Positions 1 through 12,200 of a stretch of 64,000 bases of DNA are shown here, one piece after another; position 1 is the stretch's first letter; each line of letters opens with the position of its first letter. The notes beneath the pieces were generated by a model. It was not told where the DNA came from, did no database searches, and saw only the letters and a program-made list of their open reading frames with translations. A program made the translations under genes and the position numbers. This stretch comes from Halichondria panicea (taxonomy: Eukaryota > Porifera > Demospongiae > Suberitida > Halichondriidae). The stretch lies in NCBI RefSeq assembly GCF_963675165.1, contig NC_087378.1, positions 8,516,725 to 8,580,724 on the forward strand, read 5' to 3'.

Positions 1-1806
1 TCAGGGCTACCAGTACCGCAACGCGATGGCAGAATCCCAAAAGCAAGAAATCTAGAAAAATGAACAGAGCAATAATGTTGAGTTTTCCCGAAAGGCAAGG
101 ATGCACTCAAGACGCTCGGCTTGCTGATCGTAACACCAGGTCAACAGGGTCACAGCTAGTCCCTAAGGCAGGGCCTAGCACAGGCTCTACATCACTCTGA
201 AGTATGATCCCACCACTCAACTGTACAAAGCTCTAATCATTCAATGCAACTAACAGTTCTGCACTACGAATCTAGATACCAGCCACACAAAGACAATGGG
301 CCACCTGCCATGCACACAAGCTCAATAAACTTTTGCTTCTGTGCACGGAAAACAACCTGACCTCTGACCTCTCTAACATAGATCTGAATACAACACGACA
401 ACTGAAGATTTCAATCCACCAAACAAGTTATAATAATTATCACCAGACAAATCACCTATTATGAGAGGTCAAAGGTTGTACCACCCTCCCCTAGAGAGTA
501 CAGAACAAGGTAACTGAATTGAGTGAATGGATCAGTGAACAGTAAAGTGAATGGTATCATGTCTCAGAGCAACATAGAACCTGTGCTAGGACCTGTGGCA
601 TGCTCGGTACGATCGAGTCATGACAACGTAGCTATCCTGCATCATTCCTGTCCAATCACCAGTAAGTGTCATTGCGCCCCCACTGGGCAGTATTGTCTGT
701 TCAGATTTCTAAATCCCGTGCCTTCAGGGCTACCAGTACCGCAACGCGATGGCAGAATCCCAAAAGCAAGAAATCTAGAAAAATGAACAGAGCAATAATG
801 TTGAGTTTTCCCGAAAGGCAAGGATGCACTCAAGACGCTCGGCTTGCTGATCGTAACACCAGGTCAACAGGGTCACAGCTAGTCCCTAAGGCAGGGCCTA
901 GCACAGGCTCTACATCACTCTGAAGTATGATCCCACCACTCAACTGTACAAAGCTCTAATCATTCAATGCAACTAACAGTTCTGCACTACGAATCTAGAT
1001 ACCAGCCACACAAAGACAATGGGCCACCTGCCATGCACACAAGCTCAATAAACTTTTGCTTCTGTGCACGGAAAACAACCTGACCTCTGACCTCTCTAAC
1101 ATAGATCTGAATACAACACGACAACTGAAGATTTCAATCCACCAAACAAGTTATAATAATTATCACCAGACAAATCACCTATTATGAGAGGTCAAAGGTT
1201 GTACCACCCTCCCCTAGAGAGTACAGAACAAGGTAACTGAATTGAGTGAATGGATCAGTGAACAGTAAAGTGAATGGTATCATGTCTCAGAGCAACATAG
1301 AACCTGTGCTAGGACCTGTGGCATGCTCGGTACGATCGAGTCATGACAACGTAGCTATCCTGCATCATTCCTGTCCAATCACCAGTAAGTGTCATTGCGC
1401 CCCCACTGGGCAGTATTGTCTGTTCAGATTTCTAAATCCCGTGCCTTCAGGGCTACCAGTACCGCAACGCGATGGCAGAATCCCAAAAGCAAGAAATCTA
1501 GAAAAATGAACAGAGCAATACTGTTGAGTTTTCCCGAAAGGCAAGGGTGCACTCAAGATGCTCGGCTTGCTGATCGTAACACCAGGTCAACAGGGTCACA
1601 GCTAGTCCCTAAGGCAGGGCCTAGCACAGGCTCTACATCACTCTGAAGCATGATCCCACCACTCAACTGTACAAAGCTCTAATCATTCAATGCAACTAAC
1701 TAGTTCTGTACTACGAACCTAGATACCAGCCACACAAAGATAATGGGCCACCTGCCATGCACACAAGCTCGTTTTGGCCTAACCTTTGCCTTTGTGCATG
1801 GATAAC
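1..1806. repeat. 723-bp tandem repeat, about 2.5 copies
   Basis: Position 1 recurs at 724 and 1447, giving an exact period of 723 bp. The first two units look identical by eye. The third carries scattered substitutions and loses similarity around 1770-1806. The repeat starts before the window, so the copy number is a minimum. Each unit has the same small open frames (87 and 85 codons), but these look like passengers: no known domain, no codon pattern, and low complexity. No terminal inverted repeats or poly-A tail were seen. It is probably a recent local tandem duplication or large satellite. Confidence 0.9.
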
Positions 1807-2204
1807 AACCTGACCTCTCTACCGTACCATGTACTGTACCTCCATATATTTTTTGTTGCTCAACTTAAAACAAACGGACACTCTGTAACTTACTACTGGA
1901 ATAGGTAGCACTTGTGGAGGTCTCCTCCTGATCCTGCAGTCTCTGTGTGCACCGCTCCCAGTGCTGAGTGGCAGGATGATGGAGTGGTTGGTTGGTCCAT
2001 TGTATGGTGGTTCTCCCTCCGTAGCACATGCAGAGAGAGAGATGGAATAGTCACAAGAGTAGCCAGTCATACACACACAGGCTAGGCACAGGAGAAGACA
2101 ACACTTGCCTTAGTTCAAAAAATCCACCTGCCAGAAAAATGGCACTCTCACCACGAGGCTGGAAATTTATTCCATATTGATCTACCAATCAGATTCAGAG
2201 AAAA
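1807..2204. other. No gene recognised
   Basis: An 85-codon minus-strand open frame (1819-2076) lies here, but it matches nothing I recognise and has no clear splice context. I see nothing else. Confidence 0.4.
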
Positions 2205-2530
2205 GTATTACGTCACTACACAGCTAGGTGAAGGCTAATGCAGCCTCAAGGCAATGGTTCCTAATGCAGCCTCACTACACAGCTAGGTGAAGGCAATGGT
2301 TCCTAATGCAGCCTCACTACACAGCTAGGTGAAGGCAATGGTTCCTAATGCAGCCTCACTACACAGCTAGGTGAAGGCAATGGTTCCTAATGCAGCCTCA
2401 CTACACAGCTAGGTGAAGGCAATGGTTCCTAATGCAGCCTCACTACACAGCTAGGTGAAGGCAATGGTTCCTAATGCAGCCTCACTACACAGCTAGGTGA
2501 AGGCAATGGTTCCTAATGCAGGCTCACTAC
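2205..2530. repeat. 42-bp minisatellite 3' of ARMH3
   Basis: A unit beginning cctcactacacagctaggtg and ending cctaatgcag recurs every 42 bp (for example at 2270 and 2312), about seven times. The copies are almost identical. It lies 260 bp beyond the ARMH3 stop codon, outside the coding region. Confidence 0.9.
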
Positions 2531-2791
2531 ATAGCTATAGCGAGCTGTTGGCCCACAGTGCTCTGGTTGAGTCTCATCATAATTATTAATATGCATGAGG
2601 GGGATATTGTTAAGATGGTGGATATATATACATGCAGGCAGGTTGTGAGGGGAGCTAGGTCAACTACAGAGATGTATCCTGCTACATCACTCTGATAATG
2701 ATAAATTTAATTAACCACAAGTGCAAACAATGACAGTAAAATTGATTAAAAGGTTGTGTATGCATGTACACAAGTACTAATAAAGGGTTAG

Positions 2792-3903
2792 CTAGGAGGT
2801 TAGTGCGAGTTCATTGAGCAGTGAGGTTTGCTGTAGACTGGACACAGTGATGCTTTGCCTCACATCATCCACCACAGAACGTACCTATAGTATACACCAT
2901 CTCCACTACACACACAGACTAGCAATAGCTCACCAGCTGTGTGAAGAATGATGTCTCTCTGGCCTTCTCTGCATACTTGTCAAAGTAGTCGAGATTGTCT
3001 TGAAGCTTGAGTGTGAGTGTGTCATAGTTGGCCCTCACCACCTCCAACACCTGTGTGTGTATGAGTGTGTGTGTGGTGGGTGGGTGTGGCTTCATCCTAC
3101 AGGAGATGGTTAGTAAGGCCAGTATCATGCATAGTGTATAGAATGCTTTGCATGTGAAAAACCTTGCGAATGAACCAAATCAGCAGAAAATTTCTATTGC
3201 GTTCTGGCGATCATACCAGTACTAGGTTACTAATATGGTGTACATACCTGGTCAGGTGATATAGAGCCAATGTCATGTGATAGTGACCATGCATCAATCT
3301 TGGGAGTGAAGTGAGCAGCAATGGAGCGGACATTCACCAAATTACCCAATAATCTATTCCCACTCTCCAACAGTCCGCTGGTCATGTGAGCACCTCCGTC
3401 AGTCACATGACGTAGCACTGTGTGTGGGCGGGGGTTATTGTGTGCACCAACTATAGCTATGGTAGTGAGTTACCTATGGAGTGCAGATCATCAAAGACTT
3501 TGTGTACTCTGATCAGCTCATAATAGAGTTCATCATAAGTGGTAGGGTTGGGTAGGAATGTGTCTCCATATGTGATGAATAGGTTGAATATCCTCACTAC
3601 CTCATCAGACACAGCAAACACATCACAGCGTGGTAACAGTACCTCTTCAGAGGCAACAAAGAACTTGAGGATGTTCACTAGCGCTGCAGAGAGAGAGAGT
3701 GTACACACACCCACACCACACCCACACACAGCACACAAACCTCTCCAGAGCTGCTTCCAGTTATAGGCTAGTCTGATCTTGCATCGCTTCTGATAACAGA
3801 GCACTCTATGAACCAAACCAAGGCTCCTCCTATTAGAGGGGTGGGATTAAACACTACACCCACACACACCACACTCACACACACACCCACACACACACAC
3901 ACA

Positions 3904-3983
<80 letters not shown>

Positions 3984-6900
3984 CTACACACAGTACACTC
4001 ACTTGTAGAGGTCTTCCTTGAAGTTCTTGGAGAGATGACTGATGACAAACTCCACCACAAGATCTGTGAGGAGGTCAGAGGTCAATGGTATCCTCAAATT
4101 CCAAATTAGGAACGAGCCATAATTTTCGGACAAATACCATGGTCTATGAATGACTACAGTAGAGTTGGCTCTGTAACTAGTTCTGATGGTCCAAATTCTG
4201 ATTCTGATAGCTTAGAAGGAGGCTGTTCAGAATGGTGGCAGTGAGGGCTACACACTCACCCAAGAGAGAGCAGGCCAGGGGAACACTGACCACTGTCTTA
4301 TCCCTGCGTACTTTACGATGGAGCAGAGACTGTGTGGTGTGTGTAGTGTGAGGGGGTGTAGTGTGAGGGAGTGTAGGGTGTAGTGTAGGGTTGTGAGGGA
4401 GTGTAGGGTGTAGTGTGTGTAGTGTGAGGGAGTGTAGGGTGTAGTGTGTGTGTAGTGTGAGGGAGTGTAGGGTGTAGTGTAGGGTTGTGAGGGAGTGTAG
4501 GGTGTAGTGTGTGTAGTGTGAGGGGGTGTAGGGTGTAGTATGTAGGGTGTGAGGGAGTGTAGGGTGTAGTGTGTGTGTAGTGTGGGGTGTGGGATGTGTG
4601 GGGTGTGGGGTGTGTAGGGTGTAGTAAACGTACAGCTTTGTGCAGGATGACTGGAAAGGTCATGTTGGGGTCATGAAGGAAGGCATTGGCATACTGATCC
4701 TGTATATGAATCACATGACCAGTCACATGACACACATATATACGCACGTACCTCAGCAATACATGTGAGTATCACAAGACACAGTCGACCATGACACACC
4801 GAGACCTCATCTGTTGCCATGGGAACACAGTATATACACCACATGTATCTGTAATGCTACCTTTAGTGTTCTGTAGTACAATAGATGAGAAGGTGAGGAA
4901 TGTTCCTAGTAGGTTGGTGGGTTGGTTGGAGTAGGCCTCCAGACCAGGGGAGCTGGGAACTGTGTGAGAGAGAGTGTTGGCAGTCAGTGAAAGTAAACAA
5001 TGCTTATCTTATAATAAGTGTGCAACCTTTCAACTCACTTACAGAAGCAACATAACTATGTTATATATACAGGAGCAGATGCTATACTAAGGGCCATGCA
5101 CTTATATTATAGTGCATAGAGTTGCATGGTTGTACTAGCTAACCACAGTTAAACAAGATCTACACAAACTCTTGTATCAAGCAGAGCCTACAGTAAGCAT
5201 GGCTAATGTCCTCTGTTGGCTGGTGGCTATACTGTGTCTGTGTGATCGTGATACCATGGGCCAGAAAACACGTGAGTCAATCAGACATGTTACTAGATCT
5301 ATGTATTGACAGCTAGTGCTACACAGCGGACCCATGTCCAGAGAGCGCCATAAGACTACCAGTTGCAAGAGAGAACTCAACTTGTGGCTTCAAAAGTGGG
5401 AGAGTAGAGATCTGTAATGATGGTGTTTGGAAAACTATCTGTGACAGTGACTGGACTAGGAATGATGCAGCAGTGGCTTGCAGGCAGCTGGGCTACTCAA
5501 CAATAGGTAAGGATGATAATACAATACAGCAATGTGTGTTAAGGTTCCATCACTCCAGGAGCTGAGGTTAGTCCAGTAAGCCTAACAATTAATCTAGCCA
5601 GTACTGTTCCAGAATGTGTAGGCACAGAGAACAACCTGACACAGTGTCCATCAATAAGTTCCACTACTGTATATAGTGTGTGCGAGGAAGATACTGGTGT
5701 CATCTGTTTTCTCAATGACTCTGCACCAGACATCTGCTTTGGAGTACCAACAACTCCACCCACTGACACGCAAGCCATCACCATCCAAGCAACAACCAAC
5801 CAAGCCATCACCAGCCAAGCCATCACTAACCAAGACAATACCACCAACCAAGAGAATAGACCAGAGCAGCAAAGTGTGCTTCATCCAGTGGTCAGTCATT
5901 TGTTGGCAGTGTTAGGAGGAGCGGTGATTGTACTAGTTCCTGTGACTATCATCGCATTTGTTGTCAAGAGAAGGTCCACCACCAACAACATCACCATAGC
6001 AACCACTGACGATATCACCATAGCAACGACTAACGATATTACCCTATCTGATAATACAGCGTACACGTGCACGCACAAGCAAGACAGTGAAGCAGTGACT
6101 AAAGATATCACCCTCTCAGCTAATGCAGCGTACAGCACACACAAGCAAGTCAGTGAAGACATGTATGAAACCATCACATGAGACTATTAACACAGTTTAG
6201 CATAAAATACACAATAACTTACGTACTATAATCATGGACCTCATAGAGACGTGTAGAGTGTAATATACCGCATGTTATATTAGAGTAATTGCTTGCCTTG
6301 CAGTGACTTGTGTACAGCAGGAGCTGGTAGTGTAGGTGTAGTGGGTTGAGACCCTGATCGTGTCTATAGGGGGGGGGAGGGTAATATCATCCATTGTACA
6401 GGGGGGTAATATCATCCATTGTACGGGGGGGGGTAATATCATCCATTGTACAGGGGGGGGGTAATATCATCCCATTGTACCGGGGGGGGGGGTAATATCA
6501 TCCATTGTACAGGGGGGGGTAATATAATCCATTGTACAGGGGGGGGGGTAATATCATCCATTGTACGGGGGGGGGGTAATATTATCCATTGTACGGGGGG
6601 GGGGGTAATATCATCCATTGTACGGGGGGGTAACGAATCCTTACATGTGTGAGTACAGTGATGAAGTTTCTGTTGAGATGGACGGCCTCGTACAGTGAGA
6701 GCAGGACACCCTCGCTGATCTGGAGTGGTTGTCGTGGCAACTCGGACGGCACCAACATGTTGCTCACCTATATACAGTATAATGTACTTGTATCAGATGC
6801 CTGTACTCACATAGCTGGTGATGGCTCCAAATATGCCCACTGGCTCTGGGTCTTGGGATAATACATACTGCCTGTTGTACTCTGATAGGACTGTAGATAT

Positions 6901-8590
6901 GACACAGCCGAGACCCTGTACAGTGGGTGTGGTCAGTGGGTGTGGTCAGAGCACCCCCTAGAGAGAGTGTGTGACTCACATTGAGGGCAATCTCATCATC
7001 TAGTACAGATAGCTTGATGACGTAAGGATTGGCTGCTTCATACTTCCGATAGTTAACAAGTAGAGTGAGTACCACTGTAGCGTCATAGCCATGTGCTTCA
7101 CGCCACACAGGGCTGCTTAGGACCTATAGCACGGACATGGTTATATACCAGTCCACCAGTACTATTAGTCTCGCGGGACACCCTACAGTGTACTATTAGT
7201 CTCGCGAGCCACCCTACAGTATTATATACTTGCCTGCATGATTGCCTCGAACACGCTATTCATCATTAGGTACTCCAGGAGAGTATTTTGACTAACATTG
7301 TGGGTTGCCGTGACAACGATAAGCAATAGTCTCAGGGAGAGGTTCTTGAGACTGCCTGTGGGGGGTAACGAGTAACCTAGCAACCAGTCGACCTATCAAC
7401 TAATACCTGGGTATTCCTCCACTAGGAACTTGCTCAAACTCTCAACCAAATTCTACAGAAACACACCGACACAAGTGAACACACACACAGAGAAGACTAC
7501 TAAAGTCTATTTGCATTGAGTTCGGCTCCGGAAGTTATGTGGTCAATTATGGCTTCATTTCTGCTTTATGTGGTATGCCTGGGACTTCAGCTCTACAGCA
7601 TAATATAGATAGAAGCGCTTTTTAACAAGGAATCCAATGGTATATGAAACAAAGTTATGACAACTTTATGAGAGCCAAACTTAACACAAAATTAATAGAC
7701 TTGTGAGTACAAATGTTTGCTCTCATTCGCAGAAATAGAAATAATTACGTCATGTTACGGACTACACATGTGTAGATAACTCACTCTCATTTGAGTCTCT
7801 GCTGAGTCAAAGCCAATGACGATATCGATGACATCAAAGCTGCTCTCTGACAATCTCCTCCGAAACACACAGTTGAGCAGAACACACAGAGTCTACAGTA
7901 GGAGGGGGGTTAGTGTTGGGGGGTCAGTGTGAGGGGGTCAGTGTGAGGGGGTTAGTGATGGGGGGTCATTATCACCTGTAATGCGTTGATATTCCTGATC
8001 ATGTTGTCGTCTGCTTGTAGTGTCCGACAGGCTTGTATGAACAGCTGATTCAGCACTTTCTGCAGGGGTGGGTACAGAGAGTGGGCGGGCCTAACAGTCG
8101 TGTGTGGACAAACCTTGAGGCTTAAGAGTTGCTGTGCCTCTAGTCCATCCAGTCTGTTGCTAAGGTACTCGACATTCACCTGCTCGTTATGTACGACTGT
8201 GGGAGGTATAGTGTGTATGTGGGGGGTCTCACCTTGAGCAGGAAGAACTCCTCCCAGAACTGGGGTCTACTCACGGAGGGGTCGTCACCCTGGATACACA
8301 GTCAGGTTATATATATATACCGCAATTGATGTATTACAGTGACACTCGAAATTTGAACTTTTCGGCTATAATGTACATAGCCTCGCAAACATAAATTTCT
8401 GGCGCTATAATTACGGTGTATGGACAAGGTCAAGGGTTATATATGAATAATACTAATGGCGTACCTGAAACAGTTGGTCGTAGTAAGTGAGTATTTTCTC
8501 TAGTAGCGGCTTCTTTTCTCCTGGAACACCTTGACGTAATAGTGGGCGTGGTCTGCCATCAGAGGAGGGGGGCAATGGACCAGTCGACAT
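2792..8590 (-). CDS. ARMH3: ARMH3 (C10orf76) armadillo-like helical protein
   Basis: The homologue is recognised along its whole length. In animals ARMH3 is a cytosolic/Golgi armadillo-fold protein linked to PI4KB and GBF1 at the Golgi. About 20 short exons are read on the minus strand. ATG is at 8588-8590 ([16 protein letters not shown]). Exons follow at 8233-8289 (FWEEFFLLK), 8114-8179, 7976-8059, 7795-7892, 7407-7452, 7234-7355, 6980-7123 ([19 protein letters not shown]), 6811-6915 and 6645-6767 ([15 protein letters not shown]). After a long intron come exons near 4.86-4.95, 4.75-4.81, 4.64-4.70 ([11 protein letters not shown]), 4.26, 4.0, 3.75, 3.47-3.69 ([20 protein letters not shown]), 3.25-3.42 and 2.93-3.05 kb ([20 protein letters not shown]). 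The stop is at 2792. The exon after the long intron has an uncertain start. One intron (donor at 7233) uses GC instead of GT. A nested gene and several minisatellites sit in its introns. Confidence 0.93.
3838..3996. repeat. (CA)n microsatellite in an ARMH3 intron
   Basis: About 150 bp of almost pure CA dinucleotides, with a few CCA interruptions at the left end. Open frames across it are artefacts of the repeat. Confidence 0.95.
4330..4625. repeat. GT-rich minisatellite in an ARMH3 intron
   Basis: Variants of gtgtagtgtgagggagtgta and gggtgtagtgt recur irregularly, with a unit of roughly 28-40 bp. It lies between the small exon near 4.26-4.33 kb and the exon coding for [11 protein letters not shown]. 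The 148-codon minus-strand frame here is repeat-derived (His/Pro/Thr only). Confidence 0.85.
5199..6181 (+). CDS. SRCR-domain single-pass membrane protein, nested in ARMH3
   Basis: Three exons: 5199-5271, 5337-5506 and 5559-6181. Exon 1 encodes a signal peptide ([15 protein letters not shown]). Exons 2-3 encode one scavenger-receptor cysteine-rich domain with the usual landmarks ([25 protein letters not shown], and later cysteines in VPECVG, LTQCPS, VYSVCEE). A Thr/Gln-rich stalk follows with NQAIT-type repeats. Then come a transmembrane helix ([20 protein letters not shown]) and a short tail with tandem DITL/AY elements that includes tyrosines. It should be a type I surface receptor; the ligand cannot be read from sequence. 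The gene lies entirely inside one ARMH3 intron on the opposite strand. Alternative acceptors exist for exon 2; the one chosen is the only one that keeps the frame open. Confidence 0.85.
6365..6632. repeat. Poly-G minisatellite (GGGGGGG-TAATATCATCCATTGTAC)
   Basis: A core taatatcatccattgtac is separated by runs of 6-11 guanines on the plus strand, repeated about nine times. It begins 180 bp after the SRCR stop codon and ends close to an ARMH3 splice donor (6644). Repeated G-runs of this length are strong candidates for G-quadruplexes. Confidence 0.92.
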
Positions 8591-8817
8591 GTAACACTAC
8601 AAGTGTACATGTGGTGAGTGGGTATGTTGGATATGTTGTTGCTCATAGTAAGCTTTAGATATACAAGAGAAATGGACTCACCTTCGCCAACAGTGCTAGT
8701 GTTAAAATAGCCGCTATGTGATCGTGTTCTAAATGTTAGTTGGGTAAAGATCGTTCCGACAGCAAAGTGTAAAAGGTCCTTAGAATTGGCTTGGCAGAAA
8801 GTTTATGGCGATGGGTA
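8591..8817. promoter_or_regulatory. Divergent promoter interval, ARMH3 / CCDC186
   Basis: Only about 230 bp separate the two start codons of genes read in opposite directions, so this stretch must hold both promoters and 5' leaders. No TATA box was evident. This is inferred from layout. Confidence 0.55.
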
Positions 8818-9195
8818 ATGGTCGATTTTCCTACCAACTCAGCAGAGATGGTAGGCGTGGCTCTTCCTCCTTTGACAGATTACAGGCCACACCCATCTAG
8901 TACAATGGCTGAAAAAGACAAGAGACCAGAAGTGACCCCATCTCTTACTGAGGGCGAGGGAGAGAGGGCGCTAGAAGAGGAAGGAGGATCAGAGCTAATG
9001 GATGCTGTGGCACCAGATGATAGTAGTCCAGTGGAGGAGAGTAGTGGGTAGGTAACAGGTTGGTGTGTGTGTTGTACTGTCCTCGTCCTTGCTCAGGTAT
9101 CATGAGTCAGTGTGTGCAGAGAGGGATAGACTGAAGGGAGATCTAGACACACTGCAAGTCAAGGTGAGTGTGCGCACACACGCACACGCGCACAC

Positions 9196-9234
<39 letters not shown>

Positions 9235-12200
9235 CACACAGGAGAGATCAATGACAGAAGTCACTATAGAGGTACGTAGGCCCCTCTTAATAGCTTCCTA
9301 CTGTATGGTATAAATGACCCCACTATAGCTGGAGCGCAAGTTGATAATTGGACAAGATCGTATTGAGGAATTGACTGATCAGTTAGATGCCACACTCAAG
9401 AAACTGACTCACACAGAGACACAGCTAGAGGAGGTTAGTAGTCCCCTACCACACTTCTCTAGTCCCCCACCACACCGTGCCTATCCTACATGTAGGTGAC
9501 GAGTGGGAGTGCTGATATGGTACGGGAGAAAGATGAGGTTGTCGGGAAACTAACACTTATGGAGAGAGAACGATGGAAACTGATCAATGACCTCACAACT
9601 GCTGAACATAAGTTAATGGAGGCAACAAAGGTATGCATGTAGAGTCTTGTATGCCATAGGGTTGACCTTTGATCCCTAGGAGAGCGAGAAGCTTGGATCT
9701 GTTGCTAAGAAACAGAAGACTGACTTGACTCGACTGCAGGGCAGCCTTAACAAGAGTGTGAGTATAACCTCAATATTCAACCATTTGGCAGCTATCTTTG
9801 AGAGCTCGTAATTTGTGTTCAGATTGTCCAATTTGGAAACTAATCAATAGCTCTCAGAATTACCTTTCCAATGGTGTGCTCAAATACAAGTTTTGTGAAT
9901 AGTCAAAATCTACCAATTTTAACAAAAGCAAAGGCTAATCCTTGCGCTTTTCCCAGATTTCAGCCGTTTATGTAGCTGTCTTTGAGAGCCTGTATTTTGT
10001 GTTTAGATTGTCTAATTCCATTGCACAGGATAAGAGTTGCTCTGAGTTGACTCGTGAAGTGGGTAAGTTACGTGAGGAAGTTAGCTCTCTGAGTATCAAG
10101 TTCAAGTGGGCCCAGAACAAACTCAAGACTGAGACAGACGGACACAAGGTGACCCCTCACTCCACACACCCTCACTTCTCACACACCCTCACTCCTCACA
10201 CACCCTCACAGGACACCAAGGCAGCGTTGGCAGCCTCCACTAAGAAGCTGAAGGAGTCACGAGAGGAAGGAGAGCAGATACGAGCAGACCTCAAGCGTAT
10301 GATACACCAATATCAGGAGAGTGAGGAGATGCAGTCCAATTCTCTGGGCTTAAAGCTACAGAAGACTCAGAAAGAGCTTAAGGCACACGAACAAGAGATA
10401 GCTGACCAACAAGAGCTACATGAGCTGACGGTTAAAGAGCTGGACCTCACCAAAGCTTCCTATAAGATTGCTCAGCAAGAGGTTGCTCAGTACAAGAGCA
10501 AGGTGGGATGGTTGCATTTATTAGTTTAAATGTTGATTGCGAAAGTATATACTTGCCAAATTGTTTGGTTTTCAGAAATACAGAAGGCTATAATTATAGC
10601 CCATGTGGTATTTTGTTAAAAATTGTTTATTTCATGCACGTACATGTAGTCAATATACCACATATTGTGTAGGTGGTTGAATTGACTGCACGGTCGAGTG
10701 CCCAGACTGGAGAGGTGGAGGAGTTGAAGAGAACTATGGAAAAAATAAAGTGTGAGCAAAACAAACTCTCCTCTGAGAAAACTGAACTGGAAGGAATCAG
10801 TCAAACTCTTGAATCGTAAGTGCTTGTTACTCCACTCCCTCCCACTATTCCCACTCACCACTTGCTACCTTTAGAGAGCGGTCTAAGTTCAGTGCATTAC
10901 GAGAAGCCTTCACTAGCATGCAGAAGAGCTGCCAGCATCTTGAGAGGGAAGTTGGTAGACGAGGAGAGAGAGAGGCTCAACTGTTGACCTTTTCTGAGAA
11001 ACTGTCCTCAGCCAATGCAGAGCTAAAAGCTGAGCGATCAGACATGGAGGCCAAGGTATAGTGCCACTTGTCCCTCTAATGTACATGTACATGTAGTTGA
11101 ACAGCCATAACTTGAGTACCGTTGATCCAATATCAAATGATTTTATGAAAACTTAGAAAAATACCTTTCAAATGATGTGTTTAAATCCTAGGGGGCCATA
11201 ATTTGTCATTCTCGTCCTTGGACCATGGGCTATAATCCATGGTACATGTTGTGTGTAGGTGCTGTCTCTCACGAGTGATTGCAGTGTGCTGACTACAGAG
11301 CTGGCTGCTGCCAGGGAGAGGGAAGAGGGACTACAAGAGAGGTTGTTAGCACTCACTGAGAGCAGCCAACTCGAGGTAGAGAGGCTTGTTCAACAAGTAG
11401 ACAACAAGTCCAAGGCTGGTGAGTATATGACTGACTGTGTATAATACTACTACACAATATTGTCCCTTCAGTTGAGGAGCTCAGTCTGTCACTGGAGGAC
11501 GAGAGAGAGTTGGTAAAGGCAGCTCGTAAGAAGAACACTAGTAATATTCGTGATCTACAAAGACAGCTGCAACAGTCCAAGAGGTATGTGAACCTCACCC
11601 CCACACCACTGCTCATGCCCCTCTTTCCTGTGTAGACGTATTGACCAGCTAGAGGCAAGTCTAGCAGCAGAGAGAGAAGCTCCTGCTACCCTACCAGTTA
11701 CTGATGGCTCTAGAGCATCGTCTCACAACTCTCTCAATGAGTTAGTACCTCAGAACAACAACCACACAGCAGTGACCACACTCACAGGGAGCACATCAGA
11801 TGAGGAGGTACAGTGTCTGGGGAAAAGCATGGGCTATAAGTGGGGGCGGCCTGTTTTCAGAGCTACAGTGGCAGAGAATTTCCTAACAGCAAAACCACAA
11901 TTATTCCATGTAATAGCTAAAATAGCCTAAAACCCTAAACCTGTATCTGTATAGGCTTATAAAGATCTCTGGGAGTGGCTTAGTGGTTAGGGTGGTGGCT
12001 TCGTAGATCATATGATAGATAAGGTGTGGATTCAATTCCCTCTTGGGGGACTTTTCTTCATTTCTTTACAAATCAATAAGTAATTTCCCTAACTTTTGAA
12101 TGCATCATACTCTTGTCAAGTACATAATCAAGTTGGGGCGTCGCCCGGTTTCTGTGAAACTTCGTTTCACAGAAACCGGGCGACGCCCCAACTTAACCTT

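Noticed and set aside
523-1646. Repeated 85-87-codon open frames in the 723-bp units as genes
   Set aside because: They overlap in different frames, have no domain or splice support, and simply repeat with the unit.
1819-2076. 85-codon minus-strand frame as an exon
   Set aside because: No similarity I recognise and no convincing splice signals; kept only as an unassigned stretch.
11970-12050. Functional tRNA gene
   Set aside because: A and B boxes are present but the acceptor and anticodon arms do not form a clean cloverleaf, and the segment is part of a repeated element.
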